Source: Morchella semilibera (Eukaryota; Ascomycota; Pezizomycetes; Pezizales; Morchellaceae). From it: a stretch of DNA of 64,000 bases. The stretch lies in contig WBVU01000008.1 of NCBI GenBank assembly GCA_009192285.1, forward strand, positions 496,001-560,000. The letters run 5' to 3'. Position numbers and translations under genes: made by a program. Under the pieces are notes generated by a model that worked only from the letters and a program-made list of their open reading frames with translations, made no database searches and was not told the origin of the DNA. Of the stretch, positions 22,029 through 33,625 are shown one piece after another (positions within the stretch are counted from its first letter, which is position 1; every line of letters starts with the position of its first letter).

Positions 22029-24079
22029 CATATGACCCGGAACATCTTCCTGCCTCCATTACCAACGGGACTATCTCTGGTCCTAGTCGGACAAGCTAGA
22101 GTCCACCCAGCTATGATCGGAACCGTTAGAGATAGAAATGATTTGCAGTTGTGGAAATCTGATGCCTGCACGATTCCGGAGTGCATCATATGAGCCGGAG
22201 GTATTAACCTAAGTGAAATAGCCCCTAGCTTTTTTTTGTCTCTCGAATTTTCTCAATTTAGTTATGGTACATGAATTTTCCACTTAGCACCTCATCTACA
22301 ATAGCTTGAGCACTCTCCGGTAGCTTAGCACTCTCCGGTAGCTTATGGGACACCGAGAACCCATTTACTAATTCACTCTATGATACACCATTGATTATGA
22401 GTACCGCTGGCAGAGTACTACTCTAGTACATGTATATATTGCACAATGGAGCAAGAAGGCGCAAGGCTACCAACAGCATCAAAAGCAATTAACCCGCGCT
22501 GTCTAGAGAGCAAAATCTTCAGGTCGGTTAGCGATCGGAAGGGAGATGAGCCAATCCTCTTGTGTGGATCAGACCGGTCTTTTCTGGCGGTGGTGAACAG
22601 GTCCGCGGCGTAATCTAGCATAGTTCTTATAGCTCACGTTGTCTATTGTAGTGTCACTCTACGTCAGTTTTTGATAGCCGGTACGTGGTGATCCTGATAT
22701 ATGAAATACAAAGATATATTTTTCAATTGATTAAAGAGCCACTGCCATTGGCATAGGGCGCGTACGTACTAATATCCTGAGATCAACTTAAAAGAGAACA
22801 GATGATCTTTCTTTGTCAGTGGCGTTGATCTGGGCGTGAAATTACTTTGGAGTGAGTCCTAAGATCCTTCATTTCACCAGAACACCTAGACCGGAAGAGA
22901 CATAACATCCAGGGACTGGCCAGCTTGCTGAAACCTCTTTAGCCCTAGGCTATATACAATACTGCTTATATTACGAAGAAATACGAGAACTATTCTCTCC
23001 GAAATCCTACACAACCATCCTTATATGCTGATTAACCTCGTCACTAGCCAACATAACCCTAACCCTGCCCCGGTCTGAAGCATTTACTAACCCAACACCA
23101 ACTTCAATAGAACCAAAAGAAACCATATTAGAAATCTGGCCAGTTGATTCATAGAAAGCTCTGTAACCAAAACCCACAGAATGTAATCAAAACCCGATGA
23201 CAAGGAATAGGAAATAGGCAGTAGTTTTCATGAGCCACTGTGGAGTATTGACGCCATATTCAACGAAGAGCAACCACAGCGTCTTGGACAAAAAGGGGGC
23301 AGGTTCTGGGGTACGCGATAGTGGGTGGGGAAAATAAGATGACTCTGGGGCCAATCTCTGGAAGATGTAGAGTTCCGCTCTCAACCTGCTCAAATACCAC
23401 CAAAAAGGCGAAGCAGAAGGCTACAGTTACGGAAATCCAGGTGAGATCCTGGGAGTGGGAAATGAATCGCTAGAGAGTATACTATTGTAGCTTATATTGA
23501 TAATTGTCCGATTTATGTGCAGTGGAAAACCGCAAGCCGGAACCTAATTCAGAAAAGGGTTCCAATAACGCTTTATCCCCCGAGGAGGCAGAGAGGTTGA
23601 TTTGGTCACTAACCCTAGCTCACTTATGTCCACAAGCTGGACAACAGAAATGATCGGAATTGCCATGAATAGCATAGTGGGGCGTGATGCCCTCAGGGTT
23701 AGGGTTCAGCTATACCACCCACTTGACTTTACCTATTGAAATATACAATGGTGACAAGGCACCAGAGGTTTGATGGACATAGCACTTATGTTGAATGATG
23801 TCGGGAAGAATTATTCTGGCGTGCCGTTCTAGCGTTCGCTAGAGTGCATTCTCCATCTCCGGACCTGCTGGAGGAGTAAACGGAGTGATAAATGGCTTTT
23901 GCAGGGGCTTGCAATTGAGGGAGATACGGAGGCTCTTAGGGACTAGAGAAAAATAATATCAAAATTGATTATTACGACTCGCACTATGGCTCCTCTCTTG
24001 CACTCGCGGAACATCGAATTGATGGAAAGGCTGTTACAAATTGCAATTGCTCGGCGCAAGCATTCATTCTGCGAGCGGA
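22029..24079. other. No gene seen; dispersed repeat and short tandem duplication
   Basis: An 18-bp unit AGCACTCTCCGGTAGCTT is duplicated at about 22310-22345. A second copy of the 9490 repeat lies at 23105-23210. Two TTAGGG blocks occur (23055-23065 minus sense, 23696-23706 plus sense). Frames on either strand lack recognisable character. Confidence 0.35.
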
Positions 24080-24560
24080 CCCACTATCTACTACCACCAC
24101 TACCACCGCCGCTACTCCTGCTTCACCCACCATTCAATAGTCCCCCCCCCCCCCGGATGCTTTTTTCTCCGCCTTCGCCGGCCCCCCCCCCCCCCCCCAC
24201 CCGCAGATTATGCCGCCCCTCCCGAACCTGCCACACGCTCCACACGCTCCTCGCCCCACACCCCAAACTCGCCCCATGAAGAAAGCACCGGGCATCGCCG
24301 AGCGCCAGATCGCCCCCCTCTCTCCATCAAATCTATCCTCCCCACCCGCCGAGGCGCCAGAGCTATCGACCGCCCCTCCATCGAAGTAGCCAGCCTGCAA
24401 TCAGGGTGCCGATGCGGTGCGCATCCACCTAGCTCACGGCCCCGACCCCGTACCCCTACACGCCGCTGGCCCGTGCGGCCACCAGCGGCCACTATATCAC
24501 TGCCGCGATGTTGCTCAGGGCTGACGCAGACGTGCATAAGGAAGATTTAGGAGTGCAACA
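24080..24560 (+). pseudogene. Decayed F-box/ankyrin paralogue
   Basis: Parts of the F-box gene at 25086 can be read here in changing frames. There is a Thr-codon ACC/ACT-rich leader (24089-24120) as in the intact gene, then TCHTLHTLLA (about 24230-24265), matching TCRMLHTLLA of the intact F-box. At about 24480-24540 an ankyrin-like end reads SGHYITAAMLLRADADVHKED. C homopolymers at 24139-24151 and 24181-24198 disrupt the frame. The copy lies immediately upstream of the intact gene in the same orientation, as expected from a tandem duplication. Confidence 0.5.
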
Positions 24561-24758
24561 AAGGAGTCTTGTATCAAGAGCTTCCTTTTTTTCTAGTCTA
24601 GTCATGATATTTCAGACACATCTCTTGACATGCTTTTTCTCCTCTAGATCATTAACCCCGGCCAAGCAAACGCCCAGACAACACAGCACCGGCAAATCGA
24701 CACCAATCCCTCTCATGCATGAAAGTCATGTGATCTCCGATCTTGCTGTGGGGTGAGT

Positions 24759-24880
24759 CCGGGTAAGCTGTTTGCTGCATTACCAGTCTTTAAATTGCGA
24801 AATGCCCCTGAATGCTGCTTTATCCTACGCTAATGCATGAGAGAGATCTCCTACGCCGAGGACATAGGCCAAAGTGGATA
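24759..24880 (+). promoter_or_regulatory. Upstream module of the F-box gene, duplicated at 6696
   Basis: Homologous in order and orientation to 6696-6860 (see that entry). It lacks about 13-, 22- and 14-base blocks present in the other copy. It lies just before the TATA box of the F-box gene. Confidence 0.6.
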
Positions 24881-24899
24881 TTGACTCATCCTGCAGGGC

Positions 24900-24907
24900 T
24901 ATAAAAG
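24900..24907 (+). promoter_or_regulatory. TATA box of the F-box gene
   Basis: TATAAAAG lies 68 bp before the first in-frame ATG (24975) and 179 bp before the preferred ATG (25086). Several out-of-frame ATGs (24932, 24946) fall between, so the leader may carry upstream starts. Confidence 0.5.
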
Positions 24908-25085
24908 TAGGTACATGTAGTCTATATTCTCATGCATGGATCGTGTATGACTCAACTACCTCGGCTACATCATCATGCATATGGCAACATTGTGCTCTGT
25001 GGCCAATCGTGGCATACATGTAACTTATAACCATAAATCGAACCCCCCCCATCTCCCTCCCTCGCCCCCTCACCAGGAAAAATCC

Positions 25086-25673
25086 ATGTCTGCTACTACT
25101 ACCACCACCACCACTACCGTTACTACTCCTTCACCGTTCGACAGTCTTCCCCCCGAGGTTCTCCTCGTCTTCGCCGACCACCTCCCCACCAGCACACTAG
25201 CCTGCCTCTCCCTCACCTGCCGCATGCTTCACACCCTCCTCGCTTCCCACCTCAATGCCCACTTCAAGGCGGAAGCCCCCTCCATCGTCGAGCGGACCGT
25301 GAATGAGGACCAGCCTGACCTCTTGGCGTGCGTCCTCGTCCGCAACCACAAGCTCCTTGCCCAGATGGGCGCCAAAGAAGTCGACCACCTCCTGTATCAA
25401 GCAGTCACCAAGGGAAGAAATGAGGTGGTGCAACTCCTCCTTGATTATGGGGCTGACCCAAACGCCGGCACCTACTTCTATACCCCGTTTATCGCCGCGA
25501 CCGATTGCCGTAGGTATGACATTGCCGAGATGCTGCTGGGGGCCGGCGCGGACGTAGATAACCTGAATGGCTATGAGACGCAGACAGCGATGAGAAGGGC
25601 GCAGCTGGACCGGGATCAGGAGCTGATGGACTGGCTATCCCATTATCAGCCGCAGGAGTATTTCAGTGATTAG
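25086..25673 (+). CDS. F-box protein with ankyrin repeats
   Basis: A 195-residue protein if started at 25086; an in-frame ATG at 24975 would add 37 residues with no domain character but a better -3 A, so the start is uncertain. After a Thr-rich leader (residues 4-14) an F-box follows at about residues 17-58 (DSLPPEVLLVFADHL...TCRMLHTLLASHL). F-boxes link a substrate receptor to SKP1-cullin ubiquitin ligases. The C-terminal half has two recognisable ankyrin repeats: LLYQAV.KGRNEVVQLLLDYGADPN (about residues 100-123) and DIAEMLLGAGADVDN (about 142-156), likely for substrate binding. Single exon, GC-rich. A decayed copy lies upstream, and a shared upstream module links it to the gene at 6940. 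Confidence 0.8.
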   Translation: MSATTTTTTTTVTTPSPFDSLPPEVLLVFADHLPTSTLACLSLTCRMLHTLLASHLNAHFKAEAPSIVERTVNEDQPDLLACVLVRNHKLLAQMGAKEVDHLLYQAVTKGRNEVVQLLLDYGADPNAGTYFYTPFIAATDCRRYDIAEMLLGAGADVDNLNGYETQTAMRRAQLDRDQELMDWLSHYQPQEYFSD

Positions 25674-26110
25674 CTTGGCCTCGGGGGTAGTAGTAGAGTG
25701 CAGGCCAGCTACACTTGGCGGTAAATTATATGGATAAGAGATACTGGAGAAGTTAGCTACTTATAAGGAAATTTGAAAGGAAGTTTGAAAATGCCGTGGA
25801 TGTACATGTAGTCTTGTGAAGGGGCTCTCTTGGTTTTGACGGAGGTCCAGTCGAATGTGATTGCAAACAAGGGTGCCCCTCCTCTTGACAAGTTCCATCT
25901 TCTCTAATTCTCAACATGAAGCCCATATCCCTTGGGCGGCCAGCCCCAACCAAAACGGTGACCGAGCCATATATGTTTATGTGTACTGCGCTTATACTGT
26001 TCATTCTGTCCCCGGGAAGGTGGAGCCTTTTCCTTGGCATGTAGCATACCCCGCCGTGTATGTACCCGCCCATTACCGGGTAACCGATTTTGGCTTTTTC
26101 TTTATCCATG
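25674..26110. other. No supported gene
   Basis: A 118-codon minus-strand frame (25753-26109) has no recognisable domain and abuts a MITE; I do not call it. Confidence 0.3.
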
Positions 26111-26112
26111 TA

Positions 26113-26293
26113 TGGCGCGAGAAGGCATAGGGGGTGGGTGTGTAAACCTCAGAGGAATTCTTTTTGTATGGGAATTAGACCGTTAGGCTAGGCACTAGTA
26201 CAATTATGGGAGTAGATCTCCCAATTTCTATATAGACTGATTGGCTGCAAAGGCTGAAGTTTACACACCTACCCTCCATAGCTTCTCGAGCCA
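26113..26293. repeat. MITE family C (about 42-bp arms, TA target duplication)
   Basis: The left end TGGCGCGAGAAGGCATAG and the complement of the right end TGGCTCGAGAAGCTATGG continue into GTGTGTAAAC..CAG on both sides. TA lies at 26111-26112 and 26294-26295. Non-coding 181-bp Tc1/mariner-type foldback element. Confidence 0.75.
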
Positions 26294-26295
26294 TA

Positions 26296-28150
26296 CTAAG
26301 ATGGAGTTGTTTGGGGGATAACATCGCACGCTGGACATCGCAAGTGTGTTGGGTGCGGGCCGGGACGAGTGAGATTCTATGATCTACACATCCTGGTATC
26401 TACCCACCCGTCCGTTAATATATTGCATGCGCCCAAGTACCTCACAAGGCAATGACGAAACCTGGACTGTCCACACGTGTCATCCCGACTTGTAATGGAA
26501 CGACTCCGGGCGCTTAAGATTTAGGGCCGCCGACAATGCTCGGACCGGGTTCCGGAACTAAAGAGCTGACTGATCAGTACGAAGCCGTCAGGGTACGGTT
26601 TTTATATCCCCTTATTCGGGTAAAATTTCTCTTTGTTTTAACGTATTTCTTTGATAGGCGTTCATTTCTCCTAGCATGGAAATATCACTTTCTTCGATCT
26701 CGTTTGCTTTATAAATAAACAGCAAATATCTCTTGAATAAATCAAAGCATATCATCCGTCTACATACTTCTTTGGTAACCATATTACCTCATTAGGAAAT
26801 CCTACTTACTACTTTATCTGTCAGATAAGACTATGCATCAACACCTTCCCTCCCAAAGACACCCCCGGAATTAAGGTCGTACCACCCATCCTATCAGAAA
26901 GGCTGGGGAATTATTGTTCCGGCTTTGTATGACACCGGGAAGGCTGCTGTTGGAGTATTGTCGGGGCCCAATTTACATATAAAGAACCAAGCTCTCTTAG
27001 CTTCGATCCAGCGGAGCCCCCGGCATGAGAATTAAGGTTTTTTTTTTTAGCCTCCGACAGGGTTCATTTTAGACTCCGACATGCAAGTAATGTTTTTTTA
27101 GTAGGGTTTATCCCCCCCCCGATATCACATTTGACAGTCAGATATCACATTTCGGGCTCCGACATGGGAATTTGAGAGGGTCGGGTTTTTCCCGGCATTT
27201 CTCGGGGGAATGGCGGTAGCCAAGTCTTGGCACTTTGCACATACAAAAAATACTGTAGGTAAGTAATGGCATCGCTGGTAAGTTTTCAACCAGATAGGAT
27301 ATGAAAATCATTGAGATCAAAACCTTCATCATCTTGTCTTGTTGATACTTGTAAAGTACCGTAAAAGTCCGTTGGGTAAGACCAGTCTCTTTTTGCTTGC
27401 AGGTCCGCAGCGTAAGCCACACCATTTTTCTGTGGCTGATGCCGTGAACCCGTAAGGACAGGCCCCTGCTGAGGGGTAAAATTAACACCCCCACTTCATG
27501 CAGGTACAAACATTGTCTTATCACACAACCGATAAGAGCCTCATTTTCGGTTCCGGGTTTCAACAGGGGAGACCACCTCGCGACCGTGAGGTTTTGTTTT
27601 TGCCTCAACCCCCATGGAGTCCCTTCCACTCCAGTTTATGTAACCCATCCAGAGCAGCTAGCAATCTCTGTCCATAGCCAGCTTGATTATACTATGGCCA
27701 CCTCGCAGTAGTTAGTAGTACACCTGTCTACCGCCCAGAACACTTGTCTGCCTCTGCCTCCGGTAATTATCTTTTTAGGTCTAGAGATATTTTCTTCCAC
27801 TTGTACCACCTCCAGTACCATGCCCGGTGCCTAATTAATACCTTCTTTACTACATCCAGTGCCGAGTATACAGCGACTTAGAAGTGCTCATGGTTCCGAT
27901 TTCGGTCATGTCACCGTGGCGGACCATTAATGACGCCCGGAACCAGTGAAGAGTAAGATCAATCGCTTACCTTCTTTTATACAGTCATGAACTATATTGT
28001 AATGTATACTTTTTGCTGCTTTGAATCTCAACATTTACAACACCAACATTACGGGTGCGCCACACTTGGCGCTGACAATTTACAAACACTTTTGCAGAGG
28101 CGGTATGTACCTGTAAATGAGTGTTGCCCAGGAGTCCCATCAATAAGTAT
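26296..28150. other. No supported gene
   Basis: Contains a cluster of CTCCGACATG/GCCTCCGACAG motifs with T-runs (27035-27175) and a duplicated AGATATCACATTT at about 27120-27150. A 163-codon minus-strand frame (27138-27629) crosses this cluster and has no recognisable domain. Confidence 0.3.
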
Positions 28151-28247
28151 AGCGATAGGTAATAAGTGATGGAACGCACTCGGAGCACAAACGTGGTATT
28201 TTACCAAATTAGATACTGCTGTGTTCCATCGCTTATTACCTACCGCT
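28151..28247. repeat. MITE family D, 97 bp
   Basis: AGCGATAGGTAATAAGTGATGGAAC at the left and its complement (two mismatches) at 28223-28247 enclose a 47-bp core. The target duplication is not clear. Confidence 0.65.
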
Positions 28248-28292
28248 GTACATGTACACTAGCAATGGCCAGCTCGCGACTGCAAGTTGGTC

Positions 28293-28447
28293 CAGTAATA
28301 GGGAACAGCGACAGAGTCTAGGGAACAGCGGTAAAGTGTAGGAACAGCGGGGGGATTAACCTGTTCGGTTACCTAGCTGCTCAGAAAGTGGCGCTAACCA
28401 CCTCTGTGTCTAAATATTTAGCTCTTGGCATTAATCCCTGCCAGGCC
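28293..28447 (+). repeat. Dispersed repeat R2, copy 1
   Basis: Shares, in reverse complement, the segments GGGAACAGCGGTAAAGT, GAAAGTGGCGCTA.CCACCTCTGTGTC and TAAATATTTAGCTCTTGGCATT with 61580-61712. A related half copy follows at about 28518-28565. The GCTCTTGGC motif also marks repeat R1. Confidence 0.7.
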
Positions 28448-28832
28448 AATCAAATCACGTAGATTCTGTCTCACACATGTCTCACTATTATACTTTCTGT
28501 CACTAGCGCGCCTAAATGGGAAGTGGCGCCAACCATCTCTATGCCTAAATATTAAGCTCTTGGCGTGCTTAGCCAACTACTTTAACGCCCGATCGGATAT
28601 TCCTATGGGCCTGATTTCAGGCTTAGAAAGGGCTTAGTGAAAAGTTAGTCTAATAAAGACCTTATTCAAGCCTTTTTAAGAATGATTTGAGGAATATATA
28701 AGGTCTTTATTAGACTAACTTTTGACTCACCGTTCTTCCCCTCTAAGTCCTCAGTTTTTGAAATAAACCACCAAATTTTACAAAGCAACCAGGTTACACA
28801 GGCACAAAAGTCTTTAATTATTAGGCTTCAAA

Positions 28833-30343
28833 ATGCCAAGCCCCGCCCCAACCCAAGAAATTCTCAACCTCCTGACCAACAACCTGTTGGATGAGGCCAT
28901 TACCTCCCAAAGGGAAAACCCCTTTCTTTCCACCTCCGCTCAGGCCATCATCAACAATCAGAATACCTCTGACGAGATGAAGCTTATTATCTCTCTCCTA
29001 TGCGGGATCGCCCGCAATACCAGCTCGATCGCAGGCGATATCGAAGCCCTACAACAAGACGTTGACGCTCTCGATAAGAGAGTCCAAGAGATCTCCACCC
29101 CACAGAATCTCCCATTCGCTTTTCCTGAGCAACAAGAGATGATCAGAATCTCCAACACCCTCGACAGGCTGTCAACCAAGCTCGATAAATCAGCCCCCCC
29201 CCCAGCCCGTCCATTAACCCGCCCTCCCCCCAATACTACTCCCCCTCCAGCCAGCACATCCCGCGCCGCCCGTGACGCCGCCGCCTGGGCTGAAGAGAAC
29301 CACAGAGCCAAAGTCAAACGCGCTGCCACGCGCCCCTTAGTCCCCGAAATCCCGGAGACATATGCCCAGAAAGCAGCAAAAGGTAAAGGAAAAGGAAAAA
29401 GCAAAGGGCAGGCCCAAACAGGGTCCAAGAACAGTCCCCTCCAAGACCTCTCCCATCCGCCCAACGCCGCTTCTTTGCCTCCAGGGCCACCCCCGAACCC
29501 CTCCCCCACCCCGAACGCCTTGCAGGCGAGATTCCTTCCATCCTGGCTAAAGCATTGGAAAAGAGTGGAGTCTCAGCCCCTCACACGTCTCTCTCTGCCA
29601 CAGTGAATAACAGAGGATCGGTCTCAATCCTCGCTCATCCTTCGGTCCCCTCCTCGTTTTATAACCCTTTTTTTGAGACCTTTACCGCCCTTATAAATGC
29701 CAGAATTAATTCCCCCACTAACCCCCTCGGCTTATTCCGTCCCGCTCCCACCGATGTTGACATTGCAATCCACGGTGTACCCCTCTACAATTTCCTCGAC
29801 AAAGCAGCACTGGACAAGTCCTTCCCAGAGGAAGTTAGATTTGCAACCGGCATTACGCCTTCCGCCACCAGATTCCTGAACAAGGACGATGCGTCTCGCA
29901 ACGCCAAAAATACCTCAACAATTGTCGCCACAGTTACTGCCGAAGAAGCCGCAATTATCGGCTCTACCATTCGTCTCTTCTCCCGCCCGCGCCGCTGCAC
30001 CCCTATGTGGTCAGCCTCTCCCCAAACACAATGCCGCAACTGTCAGAAATTCGGCCATGCTCAACAAGGCTGCAAAGAAAAGGAACCCACCTGCCCCATT
30101 TGTGCAAAACCTCACACCAAATCCCAGCACAGATGCCAGAACTCCAACTGCGCCGGAGTCTCTAAACCAATTGCAAGCTGCTGCCCCGCCTCTCCCCCTA
30201 AATGCGCTAATTGCTCAGCCGACCACCCCGCCACCTCCCCCACCTGCCCGCAACGCCCCAAGAAGATCACCACCGCCAAGGAGTCCCAGCCCCTTGCCGG
30301 CCCAATGGAGATTTCCATTGAACAAAGCACCATTACTGTTTAA
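28833..30343 (+). pseudogene. LINE-1 ORF1, gag-like CCHC protein, one frameshift
   Basis: Starts at ATG 28833. The first frame encodes an N-terminal region with a coiled-coil stretch (about residues 60-120), then a Pro-rich, basic linker. It goes off frame near 29455. Comparison with LINE-2 ORF1 shows the correct frame resumes as AQRRFFASRATPEP and runs to TAA at 30341-30343. This second part holds the conserved domain with FRPAP..VDIAIHGVPLYN and three zinc knuckles: CRNCQKFGHAQQGC (C-x2-C-x4-H-x4-C), then two of C-x2-C-x3-H-x6-C form. It would bind element RNA in the ribonucleoprotein. The single shift lies beside C-rich sequence and could be a recent slip. Confidence 0.85.
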
Positions 30344-33300
30344 ATGGTGAACAACCCCCGAAACCAAAGTCTGTCCTTTCTCCGCATTATTCAACACAAC
30401 TGTGCTGGGAGCAATCTTGTGTTCTTAACTCTCTTTTCTCTCTCTATGGTTCAAGCCTCCCACGTGGTAGCCGTACAAGAACCGCCACTCTTTAAAGGAA
30501 AGCCTCTTATAGCTCCCTCGTTTACACTGTATTCACCTACACCCACTCTCCCTACGGATAAAATTTCAGTATGTTTTTATATTGCCAATTCTCTACTCGA
30601 AAGGAACTCCGCCTCTGTTATTCCGTCAGCACGCGGTGATCTTGTTTCAGCCAATGTTTTCCTCAAAAACTCGGCGACTTCCTACTCAACGGTTAATATT
30701 ATTAATATCTACAACCGTCAAATCGCATCCCATACTAGATCCGTCGACCCGGAAGATATTTTTCTACACTCACATAACCCGACAATAGTCCTAGGAGATT
30801 TCAATATTCACTCTCCACAAGCAGATCCTCTTCGCTCCTTCTCGGCCAGGGAGCTAAGCCTGTCTCAACCCTACTTCAACGCTGGCTCACAATCTGCATA
30901 CCTCCTAGTTAATAACCCTGGAGTATACACAAGGATCTCACCAACTCACCTACAAAGACACGGGGTTATCGACCTCGCATTTGCAAATCCCAGGGCCAGC
31001 AGCCTTATTAGGAAATGGCTCCCCTTGTCCAACGATACAGGATCAGATCACAGAGCACTGGCAATTACCCTTGCCATGCCGGACTCTGATCTAACTGTAA
31101 GAAATCTGCCAAATTGGAAACTTACCGACTGGGCCAACCTAGACCCAGCCCTTAAGAACCTCCAAATTCCCCCCCCTCAAACTCATAGAGAGATAGACAC
31201 ATGGTTTGACTCCTCTCTAAAAACGGTTATTGATACCGTCCTAAACCACACCCCCACCAAGAAGGCCTCCAAATGGTCAAAGCCATGGTGGAATTCTACC
31301 CTATCCCAATTGCGCACGATTTTTCACTCTGTGCAAAGAGCCTATAGAAAAGGCCTCGCCCCGCACTTTGAAGCCAAAGCAACCAAGAACGCCTACTTCA
31401 ATGCAGTCAAACGAGCCAAACAGAGACACTGGGACTCGTACGTCGCGAACGCCGAAGCCAAGGATGTCTGGAAGTTAAAGAAAATGGCAACCCGCACCGA
31501 AGACAGGATTCCATTTCTCCCCAATTCTCCTACCCCCATCGCACTAAACAATAATTTGGTTAATGCATTCTTCCCCCCTCAGCCAGAAACCTCCCCCCCA
31601 TCAGCTCTCCCCTTTACCAATGTTCCCTCAATCACGCCAGAGGAAATTTTTTCTGCACTTAGCCCCACCTCTAATCTCTCAGCACCAGGCCCAGACTCCA
31701 TACCCTACCCAGTGTGGAAAGGCATACATAGAGCTAACCCCATGGTTCTCACCTCTCTCCTCAACCCCCTTCTTCAATATGGATACCACCCCCTGAGCAT
31801 GAAAAAAGCCAACGGAGTTATCCTTGCCAAACCAGGCAAACCAGACTATACAGTCCCAAGCGCATATCGCATTATAGTCCTCCTACAAACGATTTCTAAA
31901 ATTTTAGAAAAGATCGTTACACTTCGGCTAGCAAGGATTGCCAGGAACACCGGTCTAATCCATCCTCATCAATGTGGCTCAATCGCAGGCTTATCTACCG
32001 CCGATGCCGCAACTACTCTTATTCATGAAACGAGAGCCATGCAACACGCTGGCCTCAAAGTCTCAACTCCCTTTTTGGATATCAAAGGAGGATTCGACCA
32101 CGTCCTGAAGCAATCCCTAGGCCCCACCCTAGCAGGAGGTCAAGTGCCAGCTTACATGATAAACTGGATACTGTCCTTTCTCTCGGACCGCTACATCACG
32201 CTGCTCTTTAAAGGATCCCCAAAGATTTCTACCCCTGTTCAAGTCGGAGTCCCACAAGGCTCCCCTATTTCCCCTCTACTCTTTCTTATATACATTAATT
32301 TTCTACATCAACATGATCCGCATCCAGGAATTTCACTCTCCTATGTGGACGACCTCGCCATTACGGTAGGGTCGACCTCATATCAGTCCAATGTTGACTG
32401 TCTTACCACCCATTACACAAAGCTAGTTAACCTAGCCTCCCCACGAAATGTAAGCTTCTCAGTGGCCAAAACAGAGCTCATCCACTGGAGAACCCCAAAA
32501 GATCGCAATCCCCAATGCTCTATTTCTATTACTTTAGAGGGCACTGAGTTCCACCCATCATCAAAAGTTAGATGGATAGGCTTCTGGCTCGACCAAAGCT
32601 TTAACCCCAATACACACTTCATTCATAGACTAGCAGCCGCACAGGCAGCCTTTGGTCTTATCCAACGATTCTCGTCCGCAGGCAAAGGGCTTTCCTCAAA
32701 GAATTGCCTAAAGCTGGCCACTCTCGCTATTCGCCCCATGCTCACATACGGAGCCGCAGTTCTCACTCCCTCGGGATCTCTAAAACCCATCACAAAGTTC
32801 TGGAACTCAGTACTTAGGTGGGCCACGGGATGCTTCAGAGCTACAAACCTCAGAACACTATATGTAGAGGCGGCCACACCCCCGCTCGACCTCTATATGA
32901 ACTTCCTCCGCACCAAATACGCAATCAGAATCGTACTCGCCTCTCCGTTAGTTAACCCAGTAACTGGGAGAACACCTCAGAACCTGCCAACCTCCTCTAT
33001 AACAAGAGTCTATTCCCACACAGCGCTCCTCAAAGGAAGACCCAACCCCCCTAAAAAGTGAGATTCTAAAGCTTCCAAAGGAGTCAACCCCCTCCCAATA
33101 GATTTACTATGCTTGACCATCCGCCCGCTAATCGAAAGCGGGATTACTCCACACCGAATGGCGATACAAGCCAAGAAGAACCTAGTCCGGGACTGGGGGG
33201 AACTCTACCCCCCCCCCGATTACTACCCATACCCACCACAACTCAAACTACCAATTTTTACATCTCTACATAAGTTTACAGCCTCCAGAATTCATCAAAT

Positions 33301-33625
33301 GAGAGTTTGCAAGAGCTATCTCAGAGCACACAAATCCTGGATCAATATCAACTCTCCAGATACCTGCACACACTGTGGTACCGCCGCGGAAACCACCCAA
33401 CATGCAATCTTCGAATGCCCAGCTAAGGAAAACAGTAGAAGGGCACTTCTCCCCAATACCACCTCGCTGGAGGAAATATTTAATAACCTCCCTCTGACGC
33501 TCGCACTTGCCGCATACATTACCGCCACTAAGACCAACTTCCCAGTTGATGCTGCTCCGTCTCCCTTGCTGTCGGGATCACTATCCTCGACTCTAAGCTC
33601 AGTCTCCTCTCTTAGCCTTCTTTAA
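30344..33625 (+). pseudogene. LINE-1 ORF2, endonuclease/reverse transcriptase, one nonsense codon
   Basis: The ATG at 30344 directly follows the ORF1 stop. The N-terminus is an APE-like endonuclease (about residues 10-240: IIQHNCAGSN, VAVQEPP, LGDFNIH, HGVIDLAFAN, GSDHRALAI). It nicks target DNA. The reverse transcriptase lies at about residues 420-700, with GVPQGSPISPLL near 634 and the catalytic SYVDDLAI near 666. A C-terminal CTHCGTAAETTQHAIFEC (C-x2-C-x8-H-x4-C) sits near residue 1007. I see no RNase H motif between them. TGA at 33059-33061 interrupts the frame where LINE-2 has TGG. The frame then continues to 33625, giving about 1093 codons. Otherwise intact. Confidence 0.92.

Noticed and set aside
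27138-27629. 163-codon minus frame
   Set aside because: No recognisable domain and starts within simple repeats; could not be supported.
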